From assembly GCA_029851415.1 (NCBI GenBank), contig CM056744.1, positions 11,229,268 through 11,293,267 of the forward strand: a stretch of DNA of 64,000 nt, written 5' to 3'. The stretch is from Eretmocerus hayati (Eukaryota; Arthropoda; Insecta; Hymenoptera; Aphelinidae). The notes under the pieces are model-generated. The model saw nothing but the letters and a program-made list of their open reading frames with translations. It had not been told where the DNA came from and searched no databases. Below, piece by piece: positions 61,601-64,000 of the stretch; position 1 is the first letter of the stretch, and each line of letters opens with the position of its first letter. The position numbers and the translations under genes are program-made.

Positions 61601-62862
61601 CCTTCGAAACTGGAGCTTTCAAAAAAACGTTGAAAAGTTTCTACTTAGTTCGTTGTCAGAACAACGACGGCAGTTCAAGTCAAAAAAGTAACATCAAGGC
61701 TTTCAGCAACTTTTCAAGGATATCCGAACACGGTACATCCGAATGAATAAAATCATACTATATGTACAGTTTGTTTATCTCGAATTCCAAGCAAAGACTG
61801 CTATGGATTCTTAAGTTTGGCTTCGATTACACGCCAACGCAATCAGAGCATCTCGTACCAACCTTATCCTATTATCACGTTGATTAAAACAATCTCGCAT
61901 TGCTCAAGTTGTGACGAATTCTTTTACATCGAGATATCTGTCTTTCAAAAAGTTTTGCAAATTGTTGAGAAATCTAAAAATTTTCATCGATAACTGTAGC
62001 GATGGGAAGATGAAAGCCAAGCATTATTTGAAAATAGATTATTCGATGCAAGAATAGATACATTTTGAGAAACAGACAGTTTATATTTGTTTTACAAATT
62101 TCGCAGTCCTCGATCAAGGAGCGAGTGCTCACAATATATGGCTCTGTGCAAATATTGATCAAAATGACTTGACGTTTGGCTTTATCCGAATTTCAAAGAA
62201 TTTTCTTCATTTTCGTCATGAAATTTCGTATGTACCTTATTCCTTGCCGTATTCTACTTACTGTGATACACTCTCTTTTGAATTCAGAATATTCTTGATT
62301 TTGGAAGTACCAAATATTTGAAACTGGTAAAATCCTTGTTCATCTGATCAATTCTAAAATCCTGATCGCTAAACATGACAAAAATTCATTACTTGCTCAA
62401 AAATATGCCTGGTAATTTTTTAATAACGCAAACACAGATAATTCCTCCAATATATAACCGAATAAACTATTATTAATGGAATACAACTAAATTTTTCTGG
62501 CTTTTTTCTCTCTTGTTATTGGCAGGCCTGATTCCTCGGTAATAAGGACATGTTTATGCTCGAAATTGACTTTGAAATCTCGTTTCATCTCGTTATCAAT
62601 ATGGTTTCCATTCGAATTCATGACGGAATTTCATCACGATCATCCTGCATGACGGTATTGATAAATTTCTCGATAATGATAATCTCAGATAGTAAAACTT
62701 GTATCAACTCTGATGCAGACTATCAAAAAACAAAATAAGACATTTTGGGCTCATTTTCCTTATATCTTATATGTCGATGTAGTCCTTCAACATGAATGAA
62801 CAATACACTAATTTTAAATTTTCATTATGATACTAAAAAAAATCCTTATCTTATTGTTCCAG
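58631..62862 (+). other. Intron between exons 1 and 2
   Basis: A 4,232-base GT-AG intron (donor GTTAGT, acceptor TTGTTCCAG). It contains the inverted-repeat element at 59,946-60,546. Otherwise it is AT-rich with no second gene visible on either strand. Confidence 0.75.
59946..60546. mobile_element. Intronic element with CCACGTGG termini
   Basis: TTAGTTATCCACGTGG at 59,946-59,961 faces CCACGTGGGTAACTAA at 60,531-60,546, a 16-bp terminal inverted repeat with one mismatch. An extra CCACGTGGG word sits just inside the right end (about 60,505-60,513). There is no open frame of transposase size in the 601 bases and no clear target duplication. Class unknown; a non-autonomous DNA transposon is likely. 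Confidence 0.6.
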
Positions 62863-63095
62863 AATGAATTATTGAAGGAACGTCTACGCCTGGAGCGTAA
62901 CGAACTTGGTGAGGAACGTCGAAGGAACGAAGAGGGCGTAGCAGCTCTGACGCACGAAGCCGCAACTCTGAGACATGCTGCAAGACATCTTCGAGCAGCT
63001 GCTTTACACGCGACCTCCTGCCGAAGGCGAAGACGATGTTCAATTTGTTCATACGCGAGGCGCACCTTTCAGGATGTCGACGATATTCGTGATGA
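62863..63095 (+). CDS. Coiled-coil protein, internal exon 2
   Basis: It starts after TTGTTCCAG in phase 0 and continues the coiled coil (NELLKERLRLERNELGEERR), with leucine heptads to about residue 52 of the exon. A basic Cys-containing segment (SCRRRRRCSICSYARR) and FQDVDDIRD follow. The donor GTTAGT after 63,095 leaves two bases, GA, which exon 3 completes as GAT. The exon is 233 bases. A second frame inside it (62,975-63,100, starting MLQDIFEQLLYTRPP) also looks protein-like, but the GTTAGT donor would join it to a frame of exon 3 that soon stops. Frame 0 therefore gives the only consistent three-exon reading. The exact protein sequence past about 62,970 is less certain than the exon itself. 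Confidence 0.75.
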
Positions 63096-63754
63096 GTTAG
63101 TTTTTTTTCATTCTATTTTACAGATACACACGTCGGAAAAATTTTTCATTTTACTCATGCAGAAATAAAATTTATGCGCTCATTGTGTTCGAAAATCGTC
63201 GTTTTGTTGATTGGCATCCTTGGAATTGGAAATTGAGTCTTTACTTTGGGCGTGGACTGTAAAGAAATGATAAAGCTTGGGGCAAGTTTTTGGTAGATTT
63301 ATGGCGATAGGGTATGGTTGATGTTTCAATTTTGTTTGGTCGATGAGTTTTTTTTTACGAAGGTTAATGCGTCGTCGTCGTTTCTCTTGTTATTTCTTGA
63401 AGTTGTTGGGATTGTCGAGGTCAGAGCTATTTTTCATGAAGAAGGTTGGATTTTAAAAATTGATGTAGAAAAGGTGTCAGTGATTCAATTTGTGGAGTCT
63501 TACAAATCAGAAAAGTCGCATCTGTTTCAAATGTATAACAAGTGGTTCATGAAGACAGAGTCGAATTTTCTTGTTTCCTCGGCTTGAAAATTTGTCCAAA
63601 CTAATATCGCCTTTTCAATGCAAAAATTTAAACTTCTCGATAAAGGAAAAAAAAATTTTGAGCTACCCTCAGACATCATTTAAAAACATACCTCCAACAT
63701 CTCAAAAACAACAGTTGATACTTTAAAATTGATAAAACATTTGATTTCTTATAG
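63096..63754 (+). other. Intron between exons 2 and 3
   Basis: A 659-base GT-AG intron with a T-rich start and acceptor GATTTCTTATAG. A 90-codon open frame inside (63,318-63,587) has no coding character. Confidence 0.7.
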
Positions 63755-64000
63755 TGGAAAGCTGTTCAAGTGCTTGCAAGCACCACTTCAAGATCTTCGC
63801 ACGTGGCTCAGGCCCATGACACCTGGACCCGAGTCACAACAACAGCAACAACAACAAATGGATGCATCTTTGGGTCCATTACGGACGAGTTCACCACTTG
63901 AACAATCGGCTAATATCAGTTATATCGATGATTCGGCTGAGGCAGATAGTAGTAGTGGAGCCTCAGATGATGAGGCATATTCTATGAATGCACCTGGAAA
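63755..64000 (+). CDS. Coiled-coil protein, exon 3 (runs off the window)
   Basis: After the split Asp codon the exon reads GKLFKCLQAPLQDLRTWLRP, then MTPGPES and a run of seven Gln (63,837-63,857). A serine- and acid-rich segment (YIDDSAEADSSSGASDDEAY) follows and is still open at the window edge. The other two frames stop early (TGA within 60 codons), and this is the frame demanded by the phase-2 donor of exon 2. The switch from coiled coil to a Gln and Ser/Asp/Glu-rich tail suggests a disordered, possibly phosphorylated, region. The downstream end is missing. Confidence 0.8.

Overview
The window reads as nuclear DNA of an animal, most likely an insect and possibly a hymenopteran (a low-confidence guess). 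The reasons are AT-rich non-coding DNA full of simple repeats and small inverted-repeat transposons, a tRNA-derived SINE, and one spliced protein gene at the right end with standard GT-AG introns. There is no bacterial-style gene packing and no complete protein gene.

The centrepiece is 12,630-26,605, about 14 kb of a 486-bp tandem repeat. Eleven full units run in one direction (12,630-17,975). Two partial units follow (17,976-18,300), then an abrupt inversion, then 17 full units in the opposite direction plus a 41-base stub (18,303-26,605). The units look almost identical by eye: I saw one substitution, at 16,682, outside the junction. Each full unit carries an 83-nt segment that folds as a complete hammerhead self-cleaving ribozyme: core CUGAAGA, helix-II G-C closing pair, GAAA, and a GUC cleavage triplet. 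Stem I pairs GGGGG with CCCCC, and stem III has 7 bp with one bulged A. The left array has 11 ribozymes on the minus strand and the right array has 17 on the plus strand. The rest of the unit has no long reading frame but holds at least five other strong hairpins. A read-through RNA in the ribozyme sense should therefore cut itself into compact, structured 486-nt monomers. The closest known cases are the hammerhead satellites of newts, schistosomes and Dolichopoda cave crickets, and retrozyme or viroid-like circular RNAs. The open-stem-III (type III) layout is unlike the type I ribozymes usual in animal satellites.

Other repeats, left to right: a chain of palindromic cassettes with a shared GC-rich centre (478-1,424 and 2,110-2,465, relatives near 35.3, 48.7 and 55.2-55.7 kb); a GC-rich triple hairpin (1,780-1,852); a hAT-like element with 5-bp target duplication (3,451-4,341); a tRNA-derived SINE (about 7,681-7,990); a transposon island at 34.97-36.97 kb; a TA-flanked MITE (44,240-44,381); a TTAA-flanked palindromic MITE (49,377-49,584); inverted blocks of a 78-bp minisatellite (54.15-55.16 kb); a GGTAACTTTGGTA repeat family (31.07 and 56.65-57.48 kb); and two terminal-inverted-repeat elements flanking the first exon (57,865-58,180 and 59,946-60,546).

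The only protein gene supported is on the plus strand at the right edge: three exons (58,298-58,630, 62,863-63,095, 63,755 to beyond the window) joined in a consistent phase. They encode a long charged coiled coil followed by a Gln- and Ser/acidic-rich tail. Its 5' exons were not found and its 3' end lies outside the window. I do not recognise the gene.
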